DNA from: Protonemura montana
Lineage: Eukaryota > Arthropoda > Insecta > Plecoptera > Nemouridae
DNA: 64,000 nucleotides
Assembly (NCBI GenBank): GCA_947568835.1
Contig: OX387608.1
Coordinates: 17,208,535 to 17,272,534, forward strand
Reading direction: 5' to 3'
In this document: positions 33,236-43,910 of the stretch, in pieces
How the letters are laid out: each line of letters begins with the position of its first letter
Position numbering within the stretch: position 1 is the stretch's first letter
Notes under the pieces: generated by a model
Told to the model about the DNA's origin: nothing
Database searches by the model: none
What the model saw: the letters and a program-made list of their open reading frames with translations, nothing else
Made by a program: the position numbers and the translations under genes

Positions 33236-35690
33236 GCCCCATATAGCATCGTATGATATATCATTGCAGTCACATATAGCATCGTATGATATATCATTGC
33301 AGCCCCATATAGCATCGTATGATATATCATTGCAGCCCCATATAGCATCGTATGATATATCATTGCAGCCCCATATAGCATCGTATGATATATCATTGCA
33401 GCCCCATATAGCATCGTATGATATATCATTGCAGCCCCATATAGCATCGTATGATATATCATTGCAGCCCCATATACCATCGTATGATATATCATTGCAG
33501 CCCCATATAGCATCGTATGATATATCATTGCAGCCCCATATAGCATCGTATGATATATCATTGCAGCCCCATATAGCATCGTATGATATATCATTGCAGT
33601 CACATATAGCATCGTATGATATATCATTGCAGCCCCATATAGCATCGTATGGTATATCATTGCAGCCCCATATAGCATCGTATGATATATCATTGCAGCC
33701 CCATATACCATCGTATGATATATCATTGCAGCCCCATATACCATCATATGATATATCATTGCAGCCCCATATACCATCGTATTATATATCATTGCAGCCC
33801 CATATAGCATCGTATGATATATCATTGCAGCCCCATATAGCATCGTATGATATATCATTGCAGCCCCATATAGCATCGTATGATATATCATTGCAGCCCC
33901 ATATAGCATCGTATGATATATCATTGCAGCCCCATATAGCATCGTATGATATATCATTGCAGCCCCATATAGCATCATATGGTATATCATTGCAGCCCCA
34001 TATAGCATCGTATGGTATATCATTGCAGCCCCATATAGCATCGTATGATATATCATTGCAGCCCCATATAGCATCGTATGATATATCATTGCAGCCCCAT
34101 ATAGCATCATATGATATATCATTGCAGCCCCATATAGCATCGTATGATATATCATTGCAGCCCCATATAGCATCGTATGATATATCATTGCAGCCCCATA
34201 TAGCATCGTATGATATATCATTGCAGCCCCATATAGCATCGTATGATATATCATTGCAGCCCCATATAGCATCGTATGATATATCATTGCAGCCCCATAT
34301 AGCATCGTATGATATATCATTGCAGCCCCATATACCATCGTATGGTATATCATTGCAGCCCCATATACCATCGTATGGTATATCATTGCAGCCCCATATA
34401 GCATCGTATGATATATCATTGCAGCCCCATATACCATCGTATGATATATCATTGCAGCCCCATATAGCATCGTATGATATATCATTGCAGCCCCATATAC
34501 CATCGTATGGTATATCATTGCAGCCCCATATAGCATCGTATGATATATCATTGCAGTCACATATAGCATCGTATGATATATCATTGCAGCCCCATATAGC
34601 ATCGTATGATATATCATTGCAGCCCCATATAGCATCGTATGATATATCATTGCAGTCACATATAGCATCGTATGATATATCATTGCAGCCCCATATAGCA
34701 TCGTATGGTATATCATTGCAGCCCCATATAGCATCGTATGATATATCATTGCAGCCCCATATAGCATCGTATGATATATCATTGCAGCCCCATATAGCAT
34801 CGTATGATATATCATTGCAGCCCCATATAGCATCATATGATATATCATTGCAGCCCCATATAGCATCGTATGATATATCATTGCAGCCCCATATAGCATC
34901 GTATGATATATCATTGCATATAGCATCGTATGATATATCATTGCAGCCCCATATAGCATCGTATGATATATCATTGCAGCCCCATATAGCATCGTATGAT
35001 ATATCATTGCATATAGCATCGTATGATATATCATTGCAGCCCCATATAGCATCGTATGATATATCATTGCAGCCCCATATACCATCGTATGATATATCAT
35101 TGCAGTCTCATATAGCATCGTATGATATATCATTGCAGCCCCATATAGCATCGTATGATATATCATTGCAGCCCCATATAGCATCGTATGATATATCATT
35201 GCAGCCCCATATAGCATCGTATGATATATCATTGCATATAGCATCGTATGATATATCATTGCAGCCCCATATACCATCGTATGATATATCATTGCAGCCC
35301 CATATAGCATCGTATGATATATCATTGCAGCCCCATATAGCATCGTATGGTATATCATTGCAGCCCCATATAGCATCGTATGGTATATCATTGCAGCCCC
35401 ATATACCATCGTATGATATATCATTGCAGCCCCATATAGCATCGTATGGTATATCATTGCAGCCCCATATACCATCGTATGATATATCATTGCATATAGC
35501 ATCGTATGATATATCATTGCAGCCCCATATAGCATCGTATGATATATCATTGCAGCCCCATATAGCATCGTATGATATATCATTGCAGCCCCATATAGCA
35601 TCGTATGATATATCATTGCAGCCCCATATAGCATCATATGATATATCATTGCAGCCCCATATACCATCGTATGGTATAGAACATATGGTA
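33236..35690. repeat. 33-bp satellite, about 74 units
   Basis: Unit CCCCATATAGCATCGTATGA plus TATATCATTGCAG. The core ATGATATATCAT is a perfect 12-bp palindrome. Variants include CCATCG for GCATCG, GGTATA for GATATA, TCACAT for CCCCAT, and several units shortened to 24 bp. Because 33 is a multiple of three, very long ORFs appear on both strands (over 820 codons each). They have only repeat content and no initiation or splice context, so no protein is claimed. Confidence 0.97.
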
Positions 35691-35712
35691 TGGTAACATA
35701 TGGTATGGTATA

Positions 35713-35777
35713 TAAGAACAACTGAATTTCCCAACGTTTCGTAACTTGTACCTGTTACTTTATGAAGGGTTATAGCA
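35713..35777. repeat. Foldback family B fragment
   Basis: AAGAACAACTGAATTTCCCA then ACGTTTCGTAACTTGTACCT and ACTTTATGAAGGGTTA, the left-arm core only. It borders the right end of the 33-bp satellite. Confidence 0.8.
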
Positions 35778-35929
35778 GTAAAATAAAATATATTTAACAA
35801 AATTTTGAATTATACATCCATGTTCTTCCCCATTAGCCAGCAAGCTGAAGTATTCCATGGCATCTACTGCAACTTCTGAGAGGCTATGAGTTGAGGTAAC
35901 CCAGTGTTAACCAAGCTTTGTCCTTCCAG

Positions 35930-36168
35930 TAGCTGGACAACTGCTGGACAACCTCGACCAGTGTCCACGCTGCGGGAAGAAACGCCAGCACGAGCGGGAC
36001 GTGCAATGCAAGTGCGAGAAGTTACCGTCCTTCCATTGCCACCAGTGCAAGTACCGGAGTAAACATCTTGCAGACTTGCAGAAGCACTGCGCCAAGAAGC
36101 ATCCAGTTGCATTCGACAGGCGGCGCTCGCCACGAGCGATTCAAAATGGCGCTAGTTTTGAAATTTAA
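35930..36168 (+). CDS. lola: lola-like terminal exon, unit 21 (finger 1 damaged)
   Basis: Acceptor TGTCCTTCCAG ends at 35929; 79 residues. Finger 1 keeps C12 and C15, but four residues around the helix are missing and the zinc-binding His is gone (KKRQHERDVQCKCEKLPSF). The distance from the first Cys of finger 1 to that of finger 2 is 25 instead of 29. Finger 2 is intact at C37, C40, H53, H58. It ends with a 21-residue basic tail. The deletion kept the frame, so it may still be used with one finger. Confidence 0.75.
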
Positions 36169-36854
36169 ATGTAAAATACAATTTAATTAAACGTCTGGCT
36201 AATTGTGAAAGAAAGCTGGTGTTTCAAGTTTGTTAAGTTGGTGTCTTCAATTATGACCAGGTTTTCACTGTCTATGTTTTGTGCCGTGATTCGAGGTGCA
36301 GTAAATGTTCAACCACAGCTCAAGGTTGGGCAAGAAACCACATTACTGTCCAGTTCAGCCAATCTGCACCAGGGACTCCAACCCCAACCCATTTCCAATC
36401 CAATTATTAAACATATCTTAATGACAATCCGGTTTACGCTCTGGTTTGTGGATACTATTTATCTGGATTCCAGTTCTGTTCCCGGTTTTTAAATAACACC
36501 ATCAACAGTTTCCAGAAAAATCGGATTTTATCAGTTAAATCCCGCGTCAATCCAGTGTAACTCCGTGAACTGGCTCCGTGTAATTCCATTCTGTGCAAAC
36601 TTAACTCGCAAAGTTAACATTAAGATTCAAACAAGGTCCCGGCTCCGAGTTAAACTTCAGAAAACCTTCACATTACTATCCAGGGGACCGTGGTTCGGTT
36701 CGTTGACAAATTTCAGTTCTTTTTTTATGTTCCGTTTCGAGTCCCTGATCCAAACATTCCTCGACTCAAGGTCACATGCTCGCTTCACAGCCTTCTCATT
36801 GGTCGAGCAGTTGTTTTCAGAGCCACGTTTTAATGTTATGTTATGTTCTTCTGT
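36169..36854. other. Unit 21 3' flank and intron
   Basis: No gene recognised; the ORF at 36205-36492 has no domain. Confidence 0.35.
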
Positions 36855-36972
36855 TTTGCTCTGCGTTGAAGAGGTTTGCAGCCCTGGAAAGAATCTCACG
36901 GCTCGTCATCTTCAGGAGAATGTTGTTTATGTTGTTTTCTTGGACCGCAAACCTCTTCAACACAGAGCAAAC
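36855..36972. repeat. Short foldback element
   Basis: Left arm TTTGCTCTGCGTTGAAGAGG plus TTTGC and right arm GCAAACCTCTTCAACACAGA plus GCAAA are inverted copies with few mismatches. The middle contains CTCGTCATCTTCAGGAGAAT. A related stretch (AAGAGGTTTGCGACCCTGAA ... GAGTCATCTTCAGGAGAATC) is at about 62918-62985. Confidence 0.75.
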
Positions 36973-37044
36973 CCAAAGAACAAATCATAACAGCCTTCTT
37001 GTTCATTGCCGACCGAAATTAACGCTAAGTTTCCTGACTTCCAG

Positions 37045-37244
37045 GCCTCGTGGACTTCCTACAAACGCCTGGCAACGGCGTTCACCAATGTCCTCAGTGC
37101 GTGAAGACCTACCTACACAAGAGCAGTCTCAAGCGCCACCTGTCCTATGAGTGCGGCCTCGACTCGAACCTTCAATGCAGTCAATGCAGTTCTAGGTTTA
37201 AACTGCGGCAACACCTCTTGAGACATTGCAGGCGTCAACATTAA
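37045..37244 (+). CDS. lola: lola-like alternative terminal exon, unit 22
   Basis: Acceptor CTGACTTCCAG ends at 37044; 66 residues. Finger 1 is C16, C19, H32, C37 (TYLHKSSLKRHLSYEC); finger 2 is C45, C48, H61, H66 and the stop follows the last ligand directly. Linker GLDSNL lacks both Pro and Phe, and finger 2 has SSRFKLRQHL in place of the usual YRxK. Confidence 0.86.
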
Positions 37245-38144
37245 CACTCAACACCGCTTGATTCATAATATAACATATATAATATATCATATATTAACAC
37301 TTATTATTAGAAATTAATTCTTACTTGAATTGCAAACGCTCGCAATGGACTGCAATATTTTTTATAATAAATAATTAATATAATAATAATTTTTTATTGT
37401 CACGTTTGACCATAAGGTATGACAATTGTCAATTTATTTACAGATGCAGGGTACATTTGTATCAACAGTTTTATCTGCCGCTTGTTTTCCTCCTCTCAAA
37501 AACTTGTATCCAATCTCAGCCAAGTGGCTCTACACCTTGCGGTTCTAACAAAAACATCAAATAAACAGAATTATTTTCAAAAGTTTCGCTTCCATTTCAC
37601 ACAGATCCACCTTGGGTAGGTACACACTTTAGAGAGAGGCCAACAATGTTCATTAAACAAAAATATATTTTTTTTCACTTAATTTACTAAATTGCTGTAA
37701 ATTATGTTCACTGTTTCGATAGAATTTGTACCTGAACGAGCTGAAATTAAAGTTTTCTCTTCAAGTTCCTCGTAATTGTCTTCCTCACCTTCCAACAGAA
37801 CCGTTTTCTTGGTACATTCTCCTACTTTTCTTTGTGCAGCCAGCTTTATTCGATTTGTTATGTATCTAATTTTTTATTAAACTTATTCTGATACGTTGTT
37901 TTGTAGGTACGATTTTCAGGATAATATTCATATTCCCATTGGGGCCATTTTTTTCCGAGGTTCATGTCATGAGGATTTCAAAGTTGTATGCAATGCTAGT
38001 TTAAAAAGACATCCCTAGCTAAAATTGAAGCAGTCATTTTACCGTACGATTCGTTTTAGCCATGTTTTAATGATTTACAACGCATTTTTTCCAGTATTTC
38101 ACTTCCGCTCTTCCCGCATTGTAACCAAGTTTTCCTGCTTGCAG
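37245..38144. other. Unit 22 3' flank and intron
   Basis: A degraded foldback A tail (AATTGCAAACGCTCGCAATG) near 37330 and an AT-rich TATAATATATCATATATT stretch near 37277. No gene seen. Confidence 0.4.
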
Positions 38145-38389
38145 CGCGCGGCCAATTCCTGAACTTTGTCGACGGCCTGCACCGCTGTCCACGCTGCGCA
38201 AACAAATACCTGCACCAGCGCAGTCTGAACCGCCACTTGAAGTTTGAATGTGGGCAGCCGCCGACTTTCAACTGTCACGAGTGTGCGTTCAGATGCAAGC
38301 TGAAGGAAAACCTGCAGCAACACTGCAAGCGAGTCCACGGGGCAGTGAAGATCAGGACAGAAGACAGCAGAGCAATCACTTTCCAGTAA
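38145..38389 (+). CDS. lola: lola-like alternative terminal exon, unit 23
   Basis: Acceptor CTGCTTGCAG ends at 38144; 81 residues. Finger 1 is C15, C18, H31, C36; finger 2 is C44, C47, H60, H65 (CAFRCKLKENLQQHC). It has a 16-residue tail ending RAITFQ. There is no in-frame ATG ahead of the fingers, so it is found only through its acceptor. AATAAA at 38570-38575. Confidence 0.86.
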
Positions 38390-39009
38390 ATTTCAAGAGC
38401 TAAACAATACGTGTTGGCAGTCTGGTGGACGCATTGAACGAAGTGCTTTAATTGGTTGATGGTTTTGAAGAGAATTTATCTAAAGTGAACTTAAGTTCGA
38501 AGAAGAAATTATAAAAAAAAAAAGTGTAAAATAATTCGTGCCGATACCACCTACTTGTTTTAAACTATGAATAAAAGTAACCGCAGAGTCTTTATTTGAC
38601 AGTTAAATCCCCTCCAAGTTGGTACCGAATCCAGGATATGAACCCCGATCAGACACTTATTTGTTTAAAGATATTGTTTCGGCGAAACACACTCTATTAT
38701 TATTATTATTATTAGTCATTATGTTCAATTATCAATTAATTGCTTATGTGGTTCCTTGAGCTAGACGTATAAAAGGACCTGCTTATCCCATCCTCAGCCC
38801 AGTTGCACTCAGTCAGTCTGTCTCTGTTGATATCATTCAACTTCTCTTGGTCTAAACTACGGTTACTGTCTGATTCGCCTCCATCCACGCGACAGATAAA
38901 TAAAATAAGTGTTCTACAAATACAGATATAATTATTTATAAAACCAAATAAAAATAACTGCATCTGATGCCACGAGGTTTTCTTCAGGCGAGCTACCGAA
39001 CGGTTTGGC
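38390..39009. other. Unit 23 3' UTR and intron
   Basis: AATAAA at 38570-38575 and a TTA microsatellite at about 38696-38715. The minus-strand ORF at 38736-39056 has no domain. Confidence 0.4.
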
Positions 39010-39021
39010 GTGTTGGAAACA

Positions 39022-39497
39022 CCGGTTCTCGTTAGATCACCGAAGTTAAGCAACACTGCGCTGGGTCAGGTATTGAATGGGTGACCATCATACACATGAC
39101 CAGTTCTGTTCGGGAGAGAGGTTGGAGGGATGAAAGTTAAGCAACACTGCGCTGAGTCAGGTATTGGATGGGTGACCATCATACACATGACCTGTTCTGT
39201 TCGGGAGAGAGGTTGGAGGGATGAAAGTTAAGCAACACTGCGCTGGGTCAGGTATTGGATGGGTGACCATTATACACATGACCAGTTCTGTTCGGGAGAG
39301 AGGTTGGAAGGATGAAAGTTAAGCAACACTGCGCTGAGTCAGGTATTGGATGGGTGACCATCATACACATGACCAGTTCTGTTCGGGAGAGAGGTTGGAG
39401 GGATGAAAGTTAGTACAGCAACTTCACTCGCCCTGCTTATCAGCCTCTCGACGGCATGGATTTGTGAAGGAATCCTGTTGTTCACGTTGTACCGTCT
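39022..39497 (+). repeat. 5S-rRNA-headed SINE with tandem 91-bp units
   Basis: The head (39022-39086) reads CCGGTTCTCGTTAGATCACC, GAAGTTAAGCAACACTGCGC, TGGGTCAGGTATTGAATGGG and TGACC, matching the internal region of 5S rRNA (GATCACCGAAGTTAAGC and TTGGATGGGTGACC). Four further 91-bp units follow, joined at GAAAGTTAAGCAAC, then the body GTACAGCAACTTCACTCGCC. It is not a functional 5S gene: the ends are missing. Confidence 0.87.
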
Positions 39498-39733
39498 CTG
39501 ATTATTTTATTTACATGCATTTAGGAAGCTTGAACTTGGTAATTGTTATAATTTTGTGTGGTTCTTTTGTTATTGGAAAATTGTCAGGACTGCTCTTACC
39601 CTTGATAAAGTAACAGGTACAAGTTACGAAACGTTGGGAAATACAGTTGTTCTTCACTTAGCATTCAAAACCCAGTTGAAATAGTTTTTGTTAAAACTAG
39701 TGCTAAGTTTACATCAAGTGGACACGAGTCATA
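39498..39733. repeat. Foldback family B, right part
   Basis: Inner body (TGCATTTAGGAAGCTTGAAC, TGTGGTTCTTTTGTTATTGG) and the complete right arm ending TTTACATCAAGTGGACACGA. It ends about 28 bases before the unit 24 acceptor. Confidence 0.85.
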
Positions 39734-39760
39734 TCATAGAAACTATGTTTGTTCTTTCAG

Positions 39761-39966
39761 CCGCACAACCGACCGATCCGACGACTGGTCAGTACAAATG
39801 TTGGCGATGCCCCAAGACTTACAAACACCGACGCAGTCTGACCGTGCACCTGAGTCACGAGTGCGGACACGCACCGCGGTTTCAATGCACGCATTGCGTG
39901 TATCGTGCGAAACTCAAGGGCAATCTGCGGCAACACTGTTTGAGGCTGCATCCGGGGAAGATGTGA
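39761..39966 (+). CDS. lola: lola-like alternative terminal exon, unit 24
   Basis: Acceptor TGTTCTTTCAG ends at 39760; 68 residues. Finger 1 is C14, C17, H30, C35 (TYKHRRSLTVHLSHEC); finger 2 is C43, C46, H59, H64 with AKLKGNLRQHC. The PTDPTTGQY lead-in is unique. Tail PGKM. Confidence 0.88.
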
Positions 39967-40456
39967 TCAGGAAGCGGTGACGGTTGTCACAAAGAAATGT
40001 TTGTTTCCGGTGGCGATTAAACGAAGTTTTCAAACAAATTTAAACGAGTTCAATTGCTTCGAGAGTTTGTCAATCCTGCCATTCCCATAGCAACCCTGCT
40101 TTTTATTTTATTTAACCTTAGTTTAAAAAGTGACCCAGGGTTAACTGCATGTGATTATTAATTAGTTAATTTGTATGCTTTGATTATTTGCTGTGATAAA
40201 ACTGTTCATTATATTAAGACATCTATTTTATATGTATTTCAATTCTTATTTGATTATTTATTCAGTCGGGGACTCGAACCCCGGTCTCCATCTTTGGTGG
40301 GTGAAGCTCTTACCATCTGTACTAAATGAAGACTTATTTTTTAAGGAATTTGAGTTATTTTAAGTTATTTCTTTCCCTGTTAAATGCAAGTGCCATACAC
40401 TGAATACACTACAAGTGTACGTGCGATTGTCTTGTGACGTAGTCCCGTTGTTTCAG
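39967..40456. other. Unit 24 3' flank with a tRNA-like relic
   Basis: On the minus strand about 40262-40330 reads as a decayed tRNA-like sequence (GGTAAGAGCTTCACCCACC ... GGGGTTCGAGTCCCCG), with a good T arm but a poor acceptor stem, so it is more likely a SINE head than a tRNA gene. Nothing else seen. Confidence 0.5.
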
Positions 40457-40647
40457 TGCAATGCCCGCGATGCAAGAGAATCTACAAATACCAACGTAAC
40501 TTGAAGCGCCATCTTCAGTTCGAGTGCGGAGTTCCGCGTCAATTCGGTTGTCAGCACTGTCCGTTCCGAGCAAAACTCAAGAGCAATCTGCATCAGCACT
40601 GCAAACGAGTGCATCCGTTGCTAGGGACAACAGATCTCCAACAATGA
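40457..40647 (+). CDS. lola: lola-like alternative terminal exon, unit 25 (source of a minisatellite)
   Basis: Acceptor GTTGTTTCAG ends at 40456 only two residues before finger 1, the shortest lead-in here; 63 residues. Finger 1 is C3, C6, H19, C24; finger 2 is C32, C35, H48, H53 (AKLKSNLHQHC). The C-terminus HPLLGTTDLQQ and its TGA are encoded by CATCCGTTGCTAGGGACAAC and AGATCTCCAACAATGA, which is the first unit of the 39-bp array that follows. AATAAA at 42210-42215 lies beyond the array. Confidence 0.87.
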
Positions 40648-42172
40648 GAGCATTCGTTGCTAGGGACAACAGATCTCCAACAATGAGAGCATTCGTTGCT
40701 AGGGGCAACAGATCTCCAACAATGAGAGCATTCGTTGCTAGGGACAACAGATCTCCAACAATGAGAGCATTCGTTGCTAGGGACAACAGATCTCCAACAA
40801 TGAGAGCATTCGTTGCTAGGGGCAACAGATCTCCAACAATGAGAGCATTCGTTGCTAGGGACAACAGATCTCCAACAATGAGAGCATTCGTTGCTAGGGG
40901 CAACAGATCTCCAACAATGAGAGCATTCGTTGCTAGGGACAACAGATCTCCAACAATGAGAGCATTCGTTGCTAGGGACAACAGATCTCCAACAATGAGA
41001 GCATTCGTTGCTAGGGGCAACAGATCTCCAACAATGAGAGCATTCGTTGCTAGGGGCAACAGATCTCCAACAATGAGAGCATTCGTTGCTAGGGGCAACA
41101 GATCTCCAACAATGAGAGCATTCGTTGCTAGGGACAACAGATCTCCAACAATGAGAGCATTCGTTGCTAGGGACAACAGATCTCCAACAATGAGAGCATT
41201 CGTTGCTAGGGGCAACAGATCTCCAACAATGAGAGCATTCGTTGCTAGGGACAACAGATCTCCAACAATGAGAGCATTCGTTGCTAGGGACAACAGATCT
41301 CCAACAATGAGAGCATTCGTTGCTAGGGGCAACAGATCTCCAACAATGAGTGCATTCGTTGCTAGGGATAACAGATCTCCAACAATGAATGCATTCGTTG
41401 CTAGGGACAACAGATCTCCAACAATGAATGCATTCGTTGCTAGGGATAACAGATCTCCAACAATGAATGCATTCGTTGCTAAGGGCAACAGATCTCCAAC
41501 AATGAATGCATTCGTTGCTAGGGACAACAGATCTCCAACAATGAATGCATTCGTTGCTAGGGACAACAGATCTCCAACAATGAATGCATTCGTTGCTAGG
41601 GATAACAGATCTCCAACAATGAATGCATTCGTTGCTAGGGATAACAGATCTCCAACAATGAATGCATTCGTTGCTAGGGGCAACAGATCTCCAACAATGA
41701 ATGCATTCGTTGCTAGGGACAACAGATCTCCAACAATGAATGCATTCGTTGCTAGGGACAACAGATCTCCAACAATGAATGCATTCGTTGCTAGGGATAA
41801 CAGATCTCCAACAATGAATGCATTCGTTGCTAAGGGCAACAGATCTCCAACAATGAATGCATTCGTTGCTAGGGACAACAGATCTCCAACAATGAATGCA
41901 TTCGTTGCTAGGGACAACAGATCTCCAACAATGAATGCATTCGTTGCTAGGGGCAACAGATCTCCAACAATGAGAGCATTCGTTGCTAGGGACAACAGAT
42001 CTCCAACAATGAATGCATTCGTTGCTAAGGACAACAGATCTCCAACAATGAATGCATTCGTTGCTAGGGACAACAGATCTCCAACAATGAGAGCATTCGT
42101 TGCTAGGGGCAACAGATCTCCAACAATGAATGCATTCGTTGCTAGGGGCAACAGATCTCCAACAATGAATGC
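40610..42172. repeat. 39-bp minisatellite, about 40 units, derived from the unit 25 3' end
   Basis: Unit GAGCATTCGTTGCTAGGGAC plus AACAGATCTCCAACAATGA. The first half of the array mainly has GAGAGCATTC and the second half GAATGCATTC; GGGACAAC, GGGGCAAC, GGGATAAC and AGGGCAAC variants are mixed. Each unit still carries the exon's stop codon in the exon frame. Another frame is open for 570 codons, on the minus strand 524; these are by-products of a 39-base period. Confidence 0.97.
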
Positions 42173-42594
42173 ATCGAAGGATAGTTTAATTACCTGTCTT
42201 TTACTGTCAAATAAAGTGCGATTAAACCAACACTAATTATACAAACTTTCCGTCTTCACATTGTTGTGCGTCATCTTCTTTTAAACCTTATAATTTCGAT
42301 GCACGCCTCAACAAATTCCTGCATTTATTATGATTGTGAGGTTTGCCGTATTGTTAACAAAAACTGGTTAAATTAGGGGGGAAATGTTGGTGTTCCTCTA
42401 ACTGGGTCAGCTCGGAGCATGCCTTGTTTGAAGATTACGACTCCATCCAGAGGAAACTGTACTGGGCTGGAATGCTGTAATGTTAGTCTTCTGTAAGATC
42501 TTGATGTACAAGAAATGCAAGAAACACTTCTCTGTGTCTTGAGATGGAAACCACGGAGGTAGTCGCATTCACACGGGGTTGAAATTTATTTCTT
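42173..42594. other. 3' flank of unit 25
   Basis: AATAAA at 42210-42215 would end a unit 25 transcript that includes the whole array (3' UTR of about 1.6 kb). No gene seen. Confidence 0.45.
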
Positions 42595-42735
42595 GTTTGT
42601 TCTGCGGGTTGCGTTTAGAGGCATGAGGTGGAGGAGCCGTGTTTGTTGTGCGGGTTGCGTTCAGGGGCATGAGGTGGAGGAGCCATGTTTGCTCTGCGGG
42701 TTGCGTTTAGAGGCACGAGGTGGAGGAGCCGTGTA
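42595..42735 (-). repeat. 46-bp minisatellite, three units
   Basis: Unit TGCGGGTTGCGTTTAGAGGC plus ATGAGGTGGAGGAGCCGTGT. Its reverse complement forms the array at 59766-60126 next to unit 39. Confidence 0.92.
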
Positions 42736-42955
42736 TTTTATAACCCCGACCTAGAGCGGCACTTTTTAAAATTGCTCGATTTTGTTGACTTTAGCACCAC
42801 TAGCAACCGGTATTATAAAAGTTATGAAGGTAAACTGGATTTCAGTTAATCATCACAGTGCAGCGAGACAGAGGAATTATTTGCATGAAGCGCTAGTTAG
42901 CACGGTACTACTGACTGAATAGCAAAGTTACTAAATGACCGCTCTAGGTCCCGGT
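42736..42955. repeat. Possible single-copy relative of the 70-bp satellite
   Basis: GACCTAGAGCGG (42748-42759) and CCGCTCTAGGTC (42939-42950) are inverted and flank a segment containing CTAGCAACCGGTATTAT. Both motifs are diagnostic for the 70-bp satellite at 47683-48378 and 58441-59342, so this may be a dispersed foldback from which the satellite came. Confidence 0.5.
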
Positions 42956-43001
42956 GCCACATTGCAAGGACCATCTCGGGGGTCTCTCTTCTTTCCAGGT
43001 T

Positions 43002-43295
43002 TCTAGACTCATGTCTACTTGATGTAAACTTAGCACTAGTTTTAACAAAAACTATTTCAACTGGGTTTTGAATGCTAAGTGAAGAACAACTGAATTTCCC
43101 AGCGTTTCGTAACATCCTACTAGTTACTTCTTCAGAGGTTTGAGCAGTTCTGACAATTTTCCAATAACAAAAGAACCACATAAAATTATAACAATTACCA
43201 AGTTCAAGCTTCCTAAATGCATCTAAATAAAATAATCAGGGTCAATAACTTAAAAACTAATGTATTGTGTATTTTCTGAAATAAGAACTCGAACA
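43002..43295. repeat. Foldback family B, left part
   Basis: AGACTCATGTCTACTTGATG, the left arm through GAATTTCCCAGCGTTTCGTA and the inner body to ACTAATGTATTGTGTATTTT; the right arm is absent. Confidence 0.85.
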
Positions 43296-43447
43296 CATTG
43301 GCGTTTTTTAACTAACTAATGATGTGTATGGAAAAAACGCCAATTTTTCGAGGTTGTCCTAACGTTATGTGATACAATCAAAATTTCCTTATTCATTACG
43401 TTTAGTTCTTAATCTACCCGTCCAAATATTTTCTCTCTTCTTTCCAG

Positions 43448-43662
43448 AGTTATCATTCTCCACCGCGCCCTTCCCTTGTCTGCGCTGCGGTAAGGGCTAC
43501 AAGCATCGACGCAATCTGCAACGTCACGCCAAGTTTGAGTGCGGACTCGACCCGACCTTCGGTTGTCCTCACTGTGACTACCGGTGCAAGCAGAAGGCCA
43601 GTCTTCAAGGTCATCTCAAGCGTCTGCATCCGATGACAGGACTCTGGCAGGACAAAGAATGA
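43448..43662 (+). CDS. lola: lola-like alternative terminal exon, unit 26
   Basis: Acceptor CTTCTTTCCAG ends at 43447; 71 residues. Finger 1 is C11, C14, H27, C32 (GYKHRRNLQRHAKFEC); finger 2 is C40, C43, H56, H61 (CDYRCKQKASLQGHL). Tail PMTGLWQDKE. Confidence 0.88.
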
Positions 43663-43910
43663 CAGCTGTGCAGAATTAAATGCGTTGATTAAAAGCCTAT
43701 AAGCATATGTTATCGCTAAAAATGTGGCTTTTTTTATCCCGTTTTTTCCAAACCTTAACGCCTGACAATCTCTTCTTTGGCAAGGAAGCTAGACTGGAAA
43801 AATTGGAAAAGTCTAGCTCCCTTTCCATCATACGCTTGCTGGTTTGAGCTCCCTAGTGGAAATGCCAGAAAACCAAAAAACACTGCAATCTCTTCTTTGT
43901 TAGCTGTTGA

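Noticed and set aside
33190-35721. Two very long opposing ORFs (828 and 843 codons) of QPHIASYDISL and GAAMIYHTMLY repeats
   Set aside because: They are the two-strand readout of the 33-bp satellite (period divisible by three), with no unique sequence, domain or splice context.
39022-39086. A 5S rRNA gene
   Set aside because: Only the middle of 5S is present and it is joined to a SINE body; the ends needed for a functional rRNA are missing.
40524-42236. 570-codon ORF with ARDNRSPTMRAFV repeats, and a 524-codon minus-strand ORF
   Set aside because: Frame-shifted reading of the 39-bp array. The exon frame of unit 25 ends at 40647, before the array expands.
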